Positions 34,809-41,792 of a stretch of 59,496 nucleotides of DNA are shown piece by piece. Origin of the DNA: a virus. The notes under the pieces were generated by a model. That model ran no database searches. It was given only the letters and a program-made list of their open reading frames with translations, and was not told the origin of the DNA. The stretch spans positions 1 to 59,496 of the IMG/VR virus record IMGVR_UViG_3300022884_000001. The stretch is one strand, 5' to 3'. The first letter of the stretch is position 1; each line of letters begins with the position of its first letter. The translations under genes were made by a program, and so were the position numbers.

Positions 34809-34936
34809 ATAATCTCTCCGCAGAAAGAACATACAAGATGTACGTCCTCGCCTATCGTTGCCTGCAGGATAGGTCGTTCTTTACGGCATCTCCTGCATTC
34901 CTTCTTTAGGGTTGTTTTCTTAATTACTACCGGCAT
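34805..34936 (-). CDS. Small zinc-ribbon protein (43 aa)
   Basis: 43 aa, MPVVIKKTTLKKECRRCRKERPIL...VCSFCGEII: a complete C4 zinc ribbon (CRRC...CSFC). GGGGGAG precedes the start. The open frame extends further up, but that part overlaps a better membrane-protein gene and is Cys-rich noise. Confidence 0.68.
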   Translation of the reverse strand: MPVVIKKTTLKKECRRCRKERPILQATIGEDVHLVCSFCGEII

Positions 34937-35175
34937 GGCCTTATCTCCCCCACTACTCCACCCATAATAAAGCATATAAAGAAGGTTATCCAGCCCGCTA
35001 CACCTGCAAAGACAATCTTTGCTACACCTAATGCGACATCCATAGGTATAAGAACAGTTGCCCGGGCAGCTTCTACAACATCGATGATGCCTCCAATAAA
35101 ACATACCCATACTCCTACATACAGCCCAAGGATAATCCCTATGGTCCATATAATTATTACTATTAACATTTTCAT
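34927..35175 (-). CDS. Small membrane protein (82 aa)
   Basis: 82 aa, MKMLIVIIIWTIGIILGLYVGVWVCF... with a long first span and a second span near AGWITFFICFIMGG. GGGGGAAAG precedes the start. Function unknown; it lies in a run with other membrane and zinc-ribbon genes. Confidence 0.7.
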   Translation of the reverse strand: MKMLIVIIIWTIGIILGLYVGVWVCFIGGIIDVVEAARATVLIPMDVALGVAKIVFAGVAGWITFFICFIMGGVVGEIRPCR

Positions 35176-35450
35176 TCTTTCCCCCTTAATTCCTTGAACC
35201 GCTCATCGGTCCCCCCGGATGGATCCTTTACCCACCACGAGCCTCCTACCTCTATTCCGCCTTTCTCCTTAAAGCTTTTCTTATTCATTGTCATGTATCC
35301 TGCATACACAGCACATTCGAATGAACAAAAAGCTTTTGCTTCTTCTGGGAAGTCATCTCTGACTTCTACATATTGAGGACCGCGGGGCTTGAGTGTACTC
35401 CACCGCTCTACAAACTCACAGCCCTTTGCTCCGCATTTAATCTTTTTCAT
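35172..35450 (-). CDS. Small Cys-containing protein (92 aa)
   Basis: 92 aa. Two Cys pairs, CGAKGC and CSFEC, the second in FCSFECAVYAGYM, like treble-clef zinc fingers. Basic at both ends. Overlaps neighbours by a few bases. Function unknown. Confidence 0.72.
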   Translation of the reverse strand: MKKIKCGAKGCEFVERWSTLKPRGPQYVEVRDDFPEEAKAFCSFECAVYAGYMTMNKKSFKEKGGIEVGGSWWVKDPSGGTDERFKELRGKE

Positions 35451-35742
35451 CTAATTCCCAATCGTACATTGTGAAACAATTAAGACGTTCATCCTCTTCA
35501 GGGAACTGGGCCTTCATTGTTTTTTTTACTTTGGCGCGTTGTTCTTTATCGAGACCAAATATTAATCTCAGCGTACCACAATTTGTACATACAACATGAA
35601 TGGAGGGGTGACTACTACCACCACCTATAGCTCCTCGATCTTCTCTTATTGTTATGTACTTTTCTTTATGGGAACAACTTTCTCTTAATTCTTTGATATC
35701 AAGATTAAGTTTTTTTCTTAATTCACGTAGTTTACTCTTCAT
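35437..35742 (-). CDS. Small helical/zinc protein (101 aa)
   Basis: 101 aa. The N-terminal 25 residues are a charged helix (KLRELRKKLNLDIKELRESC), then a Cys/His part with CSHK and VCTNCGTLRL. Probably a small zinc protein. A perfect palindrome (35754-35777) sits just before its ribosome site. Confidence 0.74.
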   Translation of the reverse strand: MKSKLRELRKKLNLDIKELRESCSHKEKYITIREDRGAIGGGSSHPSIHVVCTNCGTLRLIFGLDKEQRAKVKKTMKAQFPEEDERLNCFTMYDWELDEKD

Positions 35743-35753
35743 TCTTTATCTCC

Positions 35754-35777
35754 AATAGTCTACCATGGTAGACTATT
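35754..35777. repeat. Perfect 24-bp palindrome
   Basis: AATAGTCTACC-ATGG-type perfect dyad that reads the same on both strands. It overlaps the stop codon of the gene at 35773 and ends just before the GGAG ribosome site of the next gene. It could be an operator, or an RNA hairpin affecting translation of the gene at 35437. Confidence 0.7.
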
Positions 35778-36102
35778 TAGTTTTAAGAAGATCGACAGCC
35801 TTGTCTATCTTCTCATCTACTTTTGTGAACAACTTTTCCACATTATCTGCGGTTGCCAACTTCGATCCCTCCACCATCAGGTAAGCCTTAATGAGACTCT
35901 GCTGGGAGGGTATAAAAGCCAAACATATTAAACATAATATCCCAATAGGTATCGAACATCTTAATACCCAGCGATTAATTTCAAAAGGTACGTCGCTGCA
36001 CCTCATGATTACCGTTATTATGGTAATTACAACACAAAAAATAACTGATATTATTAGCACTGCCTGGACTGAATCCAGTATGGATAACATATAAGTTTCC
36101 AT
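35773..36102 (-). CDS. Two-span membrane protein (109 aa)
   Basis: 109 aa. Hydrophobic spans at about 12-33 (VQAVLIISVIFCVVITIITVIM) and 48-64 (RCSIPIGILCLICLAFI), then a soluble charged helix (VEKLFTKVDEKIDKAVDLLK). A holin-like or other accessory membrane role is possible; no endolysin is near. Confidence 0.72.
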   Translation of the reverse strand: METYMLSILDSVQAVLIISVIFCVVITIITVIMRCSDVPFEINRWVLRCSIPIGILCLICLAFIPSQQSLIKAYLMVEGSKLATADNVEKLFTKVDEKIDKAVDLLKTK

Positions 36103-36103
36103 T

Positions 36104-36268
36104 TTACTCCTTTGTTTTTAGGTTACAGAGCTCAGCCCTGAGTAGGGTGTTCTCCTCTTTAACCTCTTTAAGCTCTTTTTTAACTAGAACCAGTTCCAGC
36201 TCTGTCTGGTTAAAGTCATCCCTGATTGTCTCGTCCTTCCACCAGGTGTCCTTCCTAACTTGGGACAT
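36104..36268 (-). CDS. Small coiled-coil protein (54 aa)
   Basis: 54 aa, MSQVRKDTWWKDETIRDDFNQTELEL... with a heptad-like Leu/Lys/Glu helix to the end. GGAGGAGGAGGA lies immediately before the ATG. It overlaps nothing but is one base from the next ATG. First gene after a 160-nt leader. Confidence 0.7.
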   Translation of the reverse strand: MSQVRKDTWWKDETIRDDFNQTELELVLVKKELKEVKEENTLLRAELCNLKTKE

Positions 36269-36320
36269 TCCTCCTCCTCCTCCTGTTAATTGGTGTATTT
36301 ATAAAAAAGTAGACGGGGAT

Positions 36321-36336
36321 GGGTTCTTACGAACCC
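36321..36336. repeat. Leader hairpin GGGTTC/GAACCC
   Basis: A 6-bp perfect stem with a TTAC loop, extendable with a bulge, in the 36269-36467 gap. On the minus strand it lies in the leader of the small-gene run. There is no gene in this gap; the rest holds a CCCTATTCACAGGG dyad and the motif at 36433. Confidence 0.5.
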
Positions 36337-36432
36337 CATAACTCTTCCGTAACATCCTCCTGGGTGGTACCCTATTCACAGGGTGTGCCAAGAGCGTGAA
36401 TAATGTCTAAGAAGTAAACTCCCCGCCTATTA

Positions 36433-36443
36433 TATTATGCCAA
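36433..36443 (-). promoter_or_regulatory. TTGGCATAATA motif upstream of the 36268-33000 run
   Basis: Same element as at 4534, 28353 and 39871. It lies about 165 nt before the first small gene of the leftward run and directly after the terminator of the previous operon, where a promoter is expected. No strong -10 box is visible. Confidence 0.4.
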
Positions 36444-36467
36444 TAATATGACATTAATTAAGTAGCT

Positions 36468-36491
36468 AAAAAAAGGGCCTAAGCCCTCTTT
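36468..36491 (-). terminator. Intrinsic terminator of the radical SAM operon
   Basis: On the minus strand AGGGC-TTAG-GCCCT followed by seven T residues, with a run of A residues on the 5' side. It starts at the stop codon of the last FVSNSSSSSF gene. Textbook layout, short stem. Confidence 0.8.
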
Positions 36492-36854
36492 TTATTCATT
36501 ACTCCAAACTATCTGAATATTAGGAGATGTTTTTATAATCTCAGTAATATGCTCATCGCAGTACGATACATCCACCCGTACTATCTCATTATCCTTAGAT
36601 AACTTTCTAATCTTTTTCTTTATTTCATTTAGCTTATCTTCCTCCATATAACCTGATTCTAACCACTCTTCCGCCTCTTTAAGACCTTCACCCCTAAATT
36701 CAGTGTCCGAGTCGTTAGATCCTTCTATCATCTGGATAAAATTATCATATGTTAAATCACTCCTCCCGCAAAGGGAGCAGGGGATAGCTTCTTTAATAGC
36801 GAGTATAAAACTACTGCTCGAACTATTACTTACGAATCCTTTTCTATTCTTCAT
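36492..36854 (-). CDS. FVSNSSSSSF-leader protein 4 (120 aa)
   Basis: Starts MKNRKGFVSNSSSSSFIL, shared with three upstream neighbours; the rest (CSLCGRSD, an acidic helical middle, VRVDVSYCDEHITEII) is unlike them. It has CxxC near residue 27. Its Ser codons differ from those of its sisters, so the motif is kept at the protein level. Last gene before an intrinsic terminator. I know this N-terminal motif from many hypothetical phage and bacterial proteins, with no function known to me; a modification or recognition leader is an inference from the radical SAM gene in the operon. Confidence 0.82.
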   Translation of the reverse strand: MKNRKGFVSNSSSSSFILAIKEAIPCSLCGRSDLTYDNFIQMIEGSNDSDTEFRGEGLKEAEEWLESGYMEEDKLNEIKKKIRKLSKDNEIVRVDVSYCDEHITEIIKTSPNIQIVWSNE

Positions 36855-37311
36855 CTTCTATGATTTCCCATCCTGCACCGCTTCTTGGATGTTCCAGACA
36901 GACTGTGTTATTTCGTCGGTCCAGAGTAAATCCAGCCCCGAGAACTTCTCTGCGAATCCACTCGATTATTTTCTCAGCTTCTCCGTCAGCACTAAAGTGT
37001 TCCTTCATTATCCATACACCGGCATCCTCCAGCTCATAGTAATCCTTTTCACTATAAGGATGTCCATGTCCACCATCAGCATAAAAGTGTATCTTATCTC
37101 TCGGAACTTTCAGAACCTCTGTATCACCTTCACAGACGAAGTCAGTTAAGTACACTACTTCATCGTCTGGGATATCCAGCTTAAGATATCCCAATACTTT
37201 TTTACGCTGTTCTTTTTCCAGCAGTACAGAATTACATCTGGAAGGCTCATCCCCAATAACTATAAAACTGCTACTGGAGCTGTTGCTCACAAATCTTATT
37301 CTATTCTTCAT
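36844..37311 (-). CDS. FVSNSSSSSF-leader protein 3 (155 aa)
   Basis: Starts MKNRIRFVSNSSSSSFIV. The longest of the four; the body has PDDEVVYLTDFV, HFYADGGHGHPYSEKDYYELE, and ends AGWEIIEDEE. It resembles no family I know. Overlaps the next gene by 11 nt and follows the previous one with two bases between. Same operon as the radical SAM gene. Confidence 0.82.
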   Translation of the reverse strand: MKNRIRFVSNSSSSSFIVIGDEPSRCNSVLLEKEQRKKVLGYLKLDIPDDEVVYLTDFVCEGDTEVLKVPRDKIHFYADGGHGHPYSEKDYYELEDAGVWIMKEHFSADGEAEKIIEWIRREVLGAGFTLDRRNNTVCLEHPRSGAGWEIIEDEE

Positions 37312-37313
37312 GT

Positions 37314-37589
37314 TTAGTCATCCCATTCAATATGGTCTTCATCAACCTTGACTATCTCGGTAAGGAAGTAATGCATATCGAAATTATCCATCATTGTACT
37401 TCCTCGAATGTGATCTTTATGATTCTTTATATCCCAGGGCATATCATAATCCATATCTTCCTTTAGGATTCCCTTGGCGACATTGATATGATCATAAATC
37501 ATATTTAACTGCTCATTATTCAAATATTTTTTCTGTATTATAAATGAACTGCTCGAGCTGTTACTTACAAATCCTCTTCGATTCTTCAT
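37314..37589 (-). CDS. FVSNSSSSSF-leader protein 2 (91 aa)
   Basis: Starts MKNRRGFVSNSSSSSFII, then a charged body (YLNNEQLNMIYDHINVAKGI, His/Asp-rich end HIEWDD). Its last Ser of the motif is TCA where its sisters use AGT. Start overlaps the previous gene by four bases. Function unknown. Confidence 0.82.
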   Translation of the reverse strand: MKNRRGFVSNSSSSSFIIQKKYLNNEQLNMIYDHINVAKGILKEDMDYDMPWDIKNHKDHIRGSTMMDNFDMHYFLTEIVKVDEDHIEWDD

Positions 37590-37885
37590 CCATCACGTCC
37601 TCCGTCGACACACCAACCTATATCTTTATACTCTACGGCAATTCCAGCACGTGTGAGTTCTTCCATAATTCTTTCTCTAAAAAGGTTGACTGTTTCATCG
37701 TCTTTCATGTTTTCAACATGCATCCCTACAACAACCTGTTCATAAAACTCATCTATTCCATGACAATACGTTAAGGCAGAATCCTGTATAGATATATTCT
37801 CCCAGACCGATTCTTCTAATACAATTCCCATAATACAGAAACTGCTGCTGGAACTGTTACTTACAAATCCTCTTCTATATTTCAT
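37586..37885 (-). CDS. FVSNSSSSSF-leader protein 1 (99 aa)
   Basis: Starts MKYRRGFVSNSSSSSFCI, with Cys after the motif. The body has an amphipathic middle and ends GWCVDGGRDG. First of the four, 11 nt after the radical SAM stop, with AGGGAAT before its ATG. As closest neighbour it is the best candidate substrate, if substrates they are. Confidence 0.82.
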   Translation of the reverse strand: MKYRRGFVSNSSSSSFCIMGIVLEESVWENISIQDSALTYCHGIDEFYEQVVVGMHVENMKDDETVNLFRERIMEELTRAGIAVEYKDIGWCVDGGRDG

Positions 37886-37896
37886 AATATTCCCTG

Positions 37897-39012
37897 TTAA
37901 ATGTTAAATAAAGGACAGTGTCGAACACCATCACGAATTGTTCCCAGACTTATCTTCCTCCATTTATTTACTAGAGGAGAAAACCATACATCGTCCAGAA
38001 AGTCATTACAATTAATTACATCAATACCTTTATCCCATCCTCCTTCCCCTTCTGCGAAGGAACATGGAAAATATTTTCCTTCCCAGTTAAAATAACTTGA
38101 GAACAGCCCGAAGCTTTCGCAGGACTCGCTCATCTTAAAATATTCCGGATACATATCACTATCCCGCACAGCATCCAGAAACTTAGGCGCGGAACAACTG
38201 TCGAAGCCGAAATCTATTTTGGCTTTCAAAGCTATATCCACTAATACTTTAAACTTTTCAGCAGATAGAGGTGTAAAATTAACTCCTCTTCCCTTCTTCT
38301 TTAAAGACAGCATCACAACAGCCCCCATCTTACTCAGACGTTCATCACTCTGTATATCTTTAAACAAAGTCAATGTATCTTCAAAACTTTCTTCATAGAT
38401 ACAGACATGTATATTTGTCTGCTTCAGACCCCTGTCAGTCAGCTTCTTCACTGATTCATAACAGCAGTTCTTATTCTGTGTCGGGTAATAGGATACACTC
38501 ACAGCCCCTACATACTCCACTAACTTATCCGCGGTCTCGTCCGATATATCAGCCACGGTTATATTAGGAATTACTTCTGTATAGGGATTATTACGGCAGT
38601 AATACATCATCCTCCACAAGTCGGGATTAGCTGTAGCCTGTGCATCTGCTCCGAAAGCTATCTGAGTCAATACCTTCCAGGGCTTTATCTCCCCGTCTAT
38701 AACTCTGGAACATAGCTTATCAAATAATTGTTTAAATACCTCGAAAGACATATTAGAAGTATTAGACGGATTATTTCCCTTATAGCACATGGGGCATACC
38801 TTACGGGAAGATTCATCGTTAAGATCACATCGCACTCCATGACATATTTCAGTAATCTCAATATCAGCTATCTCCGGACCGTATACAGACATATCCGGAT
38901 CCTCTTCCTCTGTCTCGCCCCAGCGCATAAAATCACCGCTTATCTTATTAAAAACATAATTATACTTTTTTGAGGATAAAACTTTTGTATCCTCTGTTTC
39001 TATAAATTTCAT
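37897..39012 (-). CDS. Radical SAM protein with Cys-rich C-terminal part
   Basis: 371 aa. The cluster-binding cysteines look like C57, C62, C73 and C76 in EICHGVRC...KVCPMCYKGN; the final CPMCY is the C-x2-C end of a radical SAM motif with an enlarged first loop. LTQIAFGADAQATANPDLW replaces the usual GGEP strand. The C-terminal part (DFGFDSCSA, ESCESFG, YFPCSFAEG, RHCPLF) has spaced Cys as in SPASM or twitch auxiliary-cluster domains of peptide-modifying enzymes. It lies just ahead of four FVSNSSSSSF genes and behind two Cys-rich genes. Substrate unknown. Confidence 0.85.
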   Translation of the reverse strand: MKFIETEDTKVLSSKKYNYVFNKISGDFMRWGETEEEDPDMSVYGPEIADIEITEICHGVRCDLNDESSRKVCPMCYKGNNPSNTSNMSFEVFKQLFDKLCSRVIDGEIKPWKVLTQIAFGADAQATANPDLWRMMYYCRNNPYTEVIPNITVADISDETADKLVEYVGAVSVSYYPTQNKNCCYESVKKLTDRGLKQTNIHVCIYEESFEDTLTLFKDIQSDERLSKMGAVVMLSLKKKGRGVNFTPLSAEKFKVLVDIALKAKIDFGFDSCSAPKFLDAVRDSDMYPEYFKMSESCESFGLFSSYFNWEGKYFPCSFAEGEGGWDKGIDVINCNDFLDDVWFSPLVNKWRKISLGTIRDGVRHCPLFNI

Positions 39013-39014
39013 AC

Positions 39015-39269
39015 CTATGTAATTTTTCCTTTCTTTTTATTTACCTGCCAGTTCAACCACACAACAAAAGGCTGTTGATTATCTTCACTTACCAGACAAT
39101 CCGAACATGCACCCTGACTACAATTATGACAAATTACTTCATTTATTTTATCGTCCAGATCTGTCCAATCTCTTTTTGTATCCGGACGATTTAGCTCGTC
39201 AAAATATGTAGTTACAAAATCATACATTTCAGAAGGAATTGTTAACCCTTGGAATGCTTCTTTACTCAT
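39015..39269 (-). CDS. Cys-rich small protein A (84 aa)
   Basis: 84 aa, ending CHNCSQGACSDCLVS...FVVWLNWQVNK. The last 30 residues match the protein of the preceding gene (CTDCLVS...FLVWIKWQLNK), so they are tandem paralogues. Four close Cys could hold a metal or an iron-sulfur cluster. It lies directly before the radical SAM gene with two bases between. Confidence 0.78.
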   Translation of the reverse strand: MSKEAFQGLTIPSEMYDFVTTYFDELNRPDTKRDWTDLDDKINEVICHNCSQGACSDCLVSEDNQQPFVVWLNWQVNKKKGKIT

Positions 39270-39519
39270 CTGCCTTAACCTTATTCAACTGCCATTTTAT
39301 CCACACTAAAAATGCCTTTCTATTTATTGAAGATACCAGGCAGTCGGTGCACTCACATTTTGTACAAACACCGGGACAGCAAAATACATCTCTCTTTGCC
39401 CTAATCCAAGCAGGGTTTGTATTATAATTACAATTACAAAAATCATTAAAAAAATCTAGATTATCCATAAAAAAAGAAGGTAATGCTGGATGTATATCTT
39501 TATCTTGAAATGTTCCCAC
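39262..39519 (-). CDS. Cys-rich small protein B (85 aa)
   Basis: 85 aa with at least eight Cys (FCNCN, FCCPGVCTKCECTDC). Paralogue of the gene at 39015 by its C-terminal block. The N-termini differ (DNLDFFNDF here). Overlaps the next gene by 8 nt. A metal-binding partner of the radical SAM enzyme is possible but only from position. Confidence 0.78.
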   Translation of the reverse strand: MGTFQDKDIHPALPSFFMDNLDFFNDFCNCNYNTNPAWIRAKRDVFCCPGVCTKCECTDCLVSSINRKAFLVWIKWQLNKVKADE

Positions 39520-39812
39520 TATTTACTCTCCTCATAGTTTATCTTACCCATTTTCTCCACGGGTACAAATACGTCGTATCCATCATCTTTTTCCGGATGC
39601 TGAATAGTCTCTTCGAATACATGCTTCCACTTATGTCTCCAATAAATAAATTCCTTCCCATCCCATCTGGATACTTCAGCATTCCTGCAAATGCCTTTAT
39701 ATACCCCGTCCTTTTCCAGATCCTCAAGAGCTATCATCCCCTGTTTTTTCAACTGCTTTATTACTTCGAGAGTTAATTCCTGCGGTAAACATCTAAAATT
39801 AATTTCCTGCAT
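39519..39812 (-). CDS. Hypothetical protein (97 aa)
   Basis: 97 aa, with GVYKGICRNAEVSRWDGKEFIYWRHKWKHVFEE and an acidic/basic C-terminus. First gene of the radical SAM operon, about 40 nt after the candidate promoter, with CAGGGGGA before the ATG. No family recognised. Confidence 0.75.
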   Translation of the reverse strand: MQEINFRCLPQELTLEVIKQLKKQGMIALEDLEKDGVYKGICRNAEVSRWDGKEFIYWRHKWKHVFEETIQHPEKDDGYDVFVPVEKMGKINYEESK

Positions 39813-39852
39813 ATATATCCCCCTGTTAATAATATGTTATTTTTAAAAAATA

Positions 39853-39881
39853 GTTATATCACTATTAATATATTATGCCAA
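39853..39881 (-). promoter_or_regulatory. Candidate promoter of the radical SAM operon
   Basis: On the minus strand TTGGCA, a 17-nt spacer and TATAAC: four of six and five of six matches to the sigma70 -35 and -10 boxes at ideal spacing. It carries the shared TTGGCATAATA element, and the first gene begins about 40 nt beyond. Strongest promoter candidate in the window. Confidence 0.65.
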
Positions 39882-39912
39882 AAAAAGGGGGAAAATTTAG
39901 GTAGAACAGCTT

Positions 39913-40089
39913 TTAAGCGTATTCCATTTTTGGTGAGTCTAGTTGATGTTCCATTTTCTCAGTGCATGGAACACACACGTGTTTATGGAACATATTATCT
40001 GTTGAAGGAGCTTCGACAGATATTAAATACATATCTCCGCAGGTGGGACATAGACATACTATTTTCAGTTTCTTTAAAAGTGTTTTCAT
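39913..40089 (-). CDS. Small zinc-ribbon protein (58 aa)
   Basis: 58 aa, MKTLLKKLKIVCLCPTCGDMYLI...VCVPCTEKM: two Cys pairs of a zinc ribbon. Its ATG overlaps the stop of the gene before (ATGA). Last gene before the radical SAM promoter. Function unknown. Confidence 0.72.
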   Translation of the reverse strand: MKTLLKKLKIVCLCPTCGDMYLISVEAPSTDNMFHKHVCVPCTEKMEHQLDSPKMEYA

Positions 40090-40754
40090 TCTGCCGGAAG
40101 CTCCACATTTTCTAAGAAAGAGAGGTCCCCATTTTTAATAGGGAGTTGTCTAAGTTGAACAAGAAGTTCTTTGGTTTTATCTATAGCGTCTTTTTCGGAG
40201 TCTTCCAGCAAAGTTTTGTGGCTGTCCCAATAAGACTTAAACGTAAATTCATCTGATGCTAACATAATATCTCTATTATCAATTTCACTTTCATTAATCT
40301 CTGCGAAATTAAGAATAGAAGGGGGTTTCGTCATACCATGCTGAGTGAGGAGAGTTCCTGTATACACAGCTATGTCGTGTGAAAATCCCTCAGCATCATA
40401 TGTATCAGGGCCTTCCAAAATACGCGCTTCGGAACAGCCCCATAAAATATCCTCTATCGACGCAGGTACCAGCATCTCGGAAGATATTCTACTGAAGTTA
40501 AAAATCTGAACAAGATTATTCCAGGTCTCAAAAGATACATGGAATAGGTTAGTACTCATTAGAACGGATACAGCCATTAGCTTATCCATCAATCCGGTAG
40601 TGACATCAACGCGTAGTCCATGCAGCTCCATCTCAACGGTTTCCGGTTCCCAGTCCACCCAGCCCGCATCAAAATTATCCATCATCAGTGCTGCGGCACA
40701 TGTGCTGAATAATCCAGGGTCGTTAAAAGCGTCTTGCTGTGTCCTGTATTCCAT
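40086..40754 (-). CDS. Hypothetical protein (222 aa)
   Basis: 222 aa, acidic, helical, no motif recognised (MEYRTQQDAFNDPGLFSTCAAALMMDN...). It directly follows the 339-aa gene, as a likely pair. A virion or assembly role is possible since adsorption genes lie on that side, but there is no direct sign. Confidence 0.72.
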   Translation of the reverse strand: MEYRTQQDAFNDPGLFSTCAAALMMDNFDAGWVDWEPETVEMELHGLRVDVTTGLMDKLMAVSVLMSTNLFHVSFETWNNLVQIFNFSRISSEMLVPASIEDILWGCSEARILEGPDTYDAEGFSHDIAVYTGTLLTQHGMTKPPSILNFAEINESEIDNRDIMLASDEFTFKSYWDSHKTLLEDSEKDAIDKTKELLVQLRQLPIKNGDLSFLENVELPAE

Positions 40755-40759
40755 CGGTA

Positions 40760-41779
40760 TTAGTCCTCTATGAAATTTAGAAGAGCATCTGCATCCGGAG
40801 ATGGTAATGAACTTATAACAGCTAGTTTTTCAGACATATCTCCTTCGGGCATTTCACCGAGGTAGTCTGTGAAGAACTGATTCACCTTATCTTCAGCTAG
40901 TTTAATCAGGGCTACTGATTTACCGTTCTGGAGATTGATATAATCCTTCTTGATTTCGGAAGCTCTTTTTTCTGTAAAACGGAAAAGAGTTTCTTCGGGA
41001 GTATCCAGAATATCTTTATGATAAAATCTGGCACAATTTGATGTATCGTCACATATGTCTAATACACACGCTATCTTGTGTAGTATAGTCGGAGTAACTT
41101 TACTCTCTGTAAGAGTGTCAGCGGCTTCTGCAAGCTTCTCACTCAACTCGGGGTTCTTTCTGTTGTACAGAGCGGCTCTGTCCGCAAGTGCCGTCAGAAC
41201 CTGCTTTCTGGTACACATACCGTATCCTGCCGCCTTCTCCAGATATTCAGATACTTCTTCTGTTAAAGAAGCTTCTTTCTGTAAAGGAATATTAAGCATT
41301 GTTCTTGCTAGTTTTCTACGTTGAGGATAGGTAAATTTTTCTTTATTCTCAAATATCTGGATAGCTGCTTTTTCGAAATCTCTAGGAGTATTAAGAATCC
41401 ACTCGTCTATCTGACCGCCTTGATAATCAACAATAGGTAAATGATAAGCTGTTTTAGTCAGCATTTCCTTTACTGTATAGTCTTTATCCAGCCCCCAGAA
41501 TTCAGAGGCCTTATTAATATTCTCACTTACTTCTTCCAATAAAGCCGCGTTTTTATACATATCCTTATTCTTAGTAAAATATAATCGGGACAGATAGGTA
41601 TCCTTTTTTGTATGCACAGGATACTTACCATTGGTTTTATCTGCGAAGCAGTTTGAGGGTATCTGGTCTTTTTCTTCCGGATTACTTGCTTCCGCAGTCT
41701 TGACAAACCCCGGAAGGTCGATTACCTTATAGAAGCCATAAAGTTGTTTTCGACTTCGGTCATCAAATTGATCATACAT
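40760..41779 (-). CDS. Hypothetical protein (339 aa)
   Basis: 339 aa, Lys/Glu-rich and mostly helical, with LPGFVKTAEASNPEEKDQIPSNCFAD near the start. Such KTAEAS starts occur in structural or processed phage proteins, but I cannot place it. It diverges from the gene at 41793; the two starts are only 13 nt apart and seem to share one ribosome site. Confidence 0.72.
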   Translation of the reverse strand: MYDQFDDRSRKQLYGFYKVIDLPGFVKTAEASNPEEKDQIPSNCFADKTNGKYPVHTKKDTYLSRLYFTKNKDMYKNAALLEEVSENINKASEFWGLDKDYTVKEMLTKTAYHLPIVDYQGGQIDEWILNTPRDFEKAAIQIFENKEKFTYPQRRKLARTMLNIPLQKEASLTEEVSEYLEKAAGYGMCTRKQVLTALADRAALYNRKNPELSEKLAEAADTLTESKVTPTILHKIACVLDICDDTSNCARFYHKDILDTPEETLFRFTEKRASEIKKDYINLQNGKSVALIKLAEDKVNQFFTDYLGEMPEGDMSEKLAVISSLPSPDADALLNFIED

Positions 41780-41783
41780 AACG

Positions 41784-41791
41784 AGGTACCT
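41784..41791. promoter_or_regulatory. Palindromic AGGTACCT as ribosome site for two divergent genes
   Basis: On the plus strand GAGG lies 6 nt before TTG (41793); on the minus strand AAGG lies 9 nt before ATG (41779). The same 8-bp palindrome supplies both, so each mRNA must start inside the other gene and the transcripts overlap. Confidence 0.6.
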
Positions 41792-41792
41792 T

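Noticed and set aside
34937-35149. Upstream extension of the 43-aa zinc-ribbon gene (Cys-rich)
   Set aside because: It overlaps a clear membrane-protein gene in another frame with its own ribosome site; the extension has no ribosome site.
39834-40115. Rightward 93-codon open frame
   Set aside because: It lies opposite a better 58-aa zinc-ribbon gene and the radical SAM promoter; composition is not protein-like.
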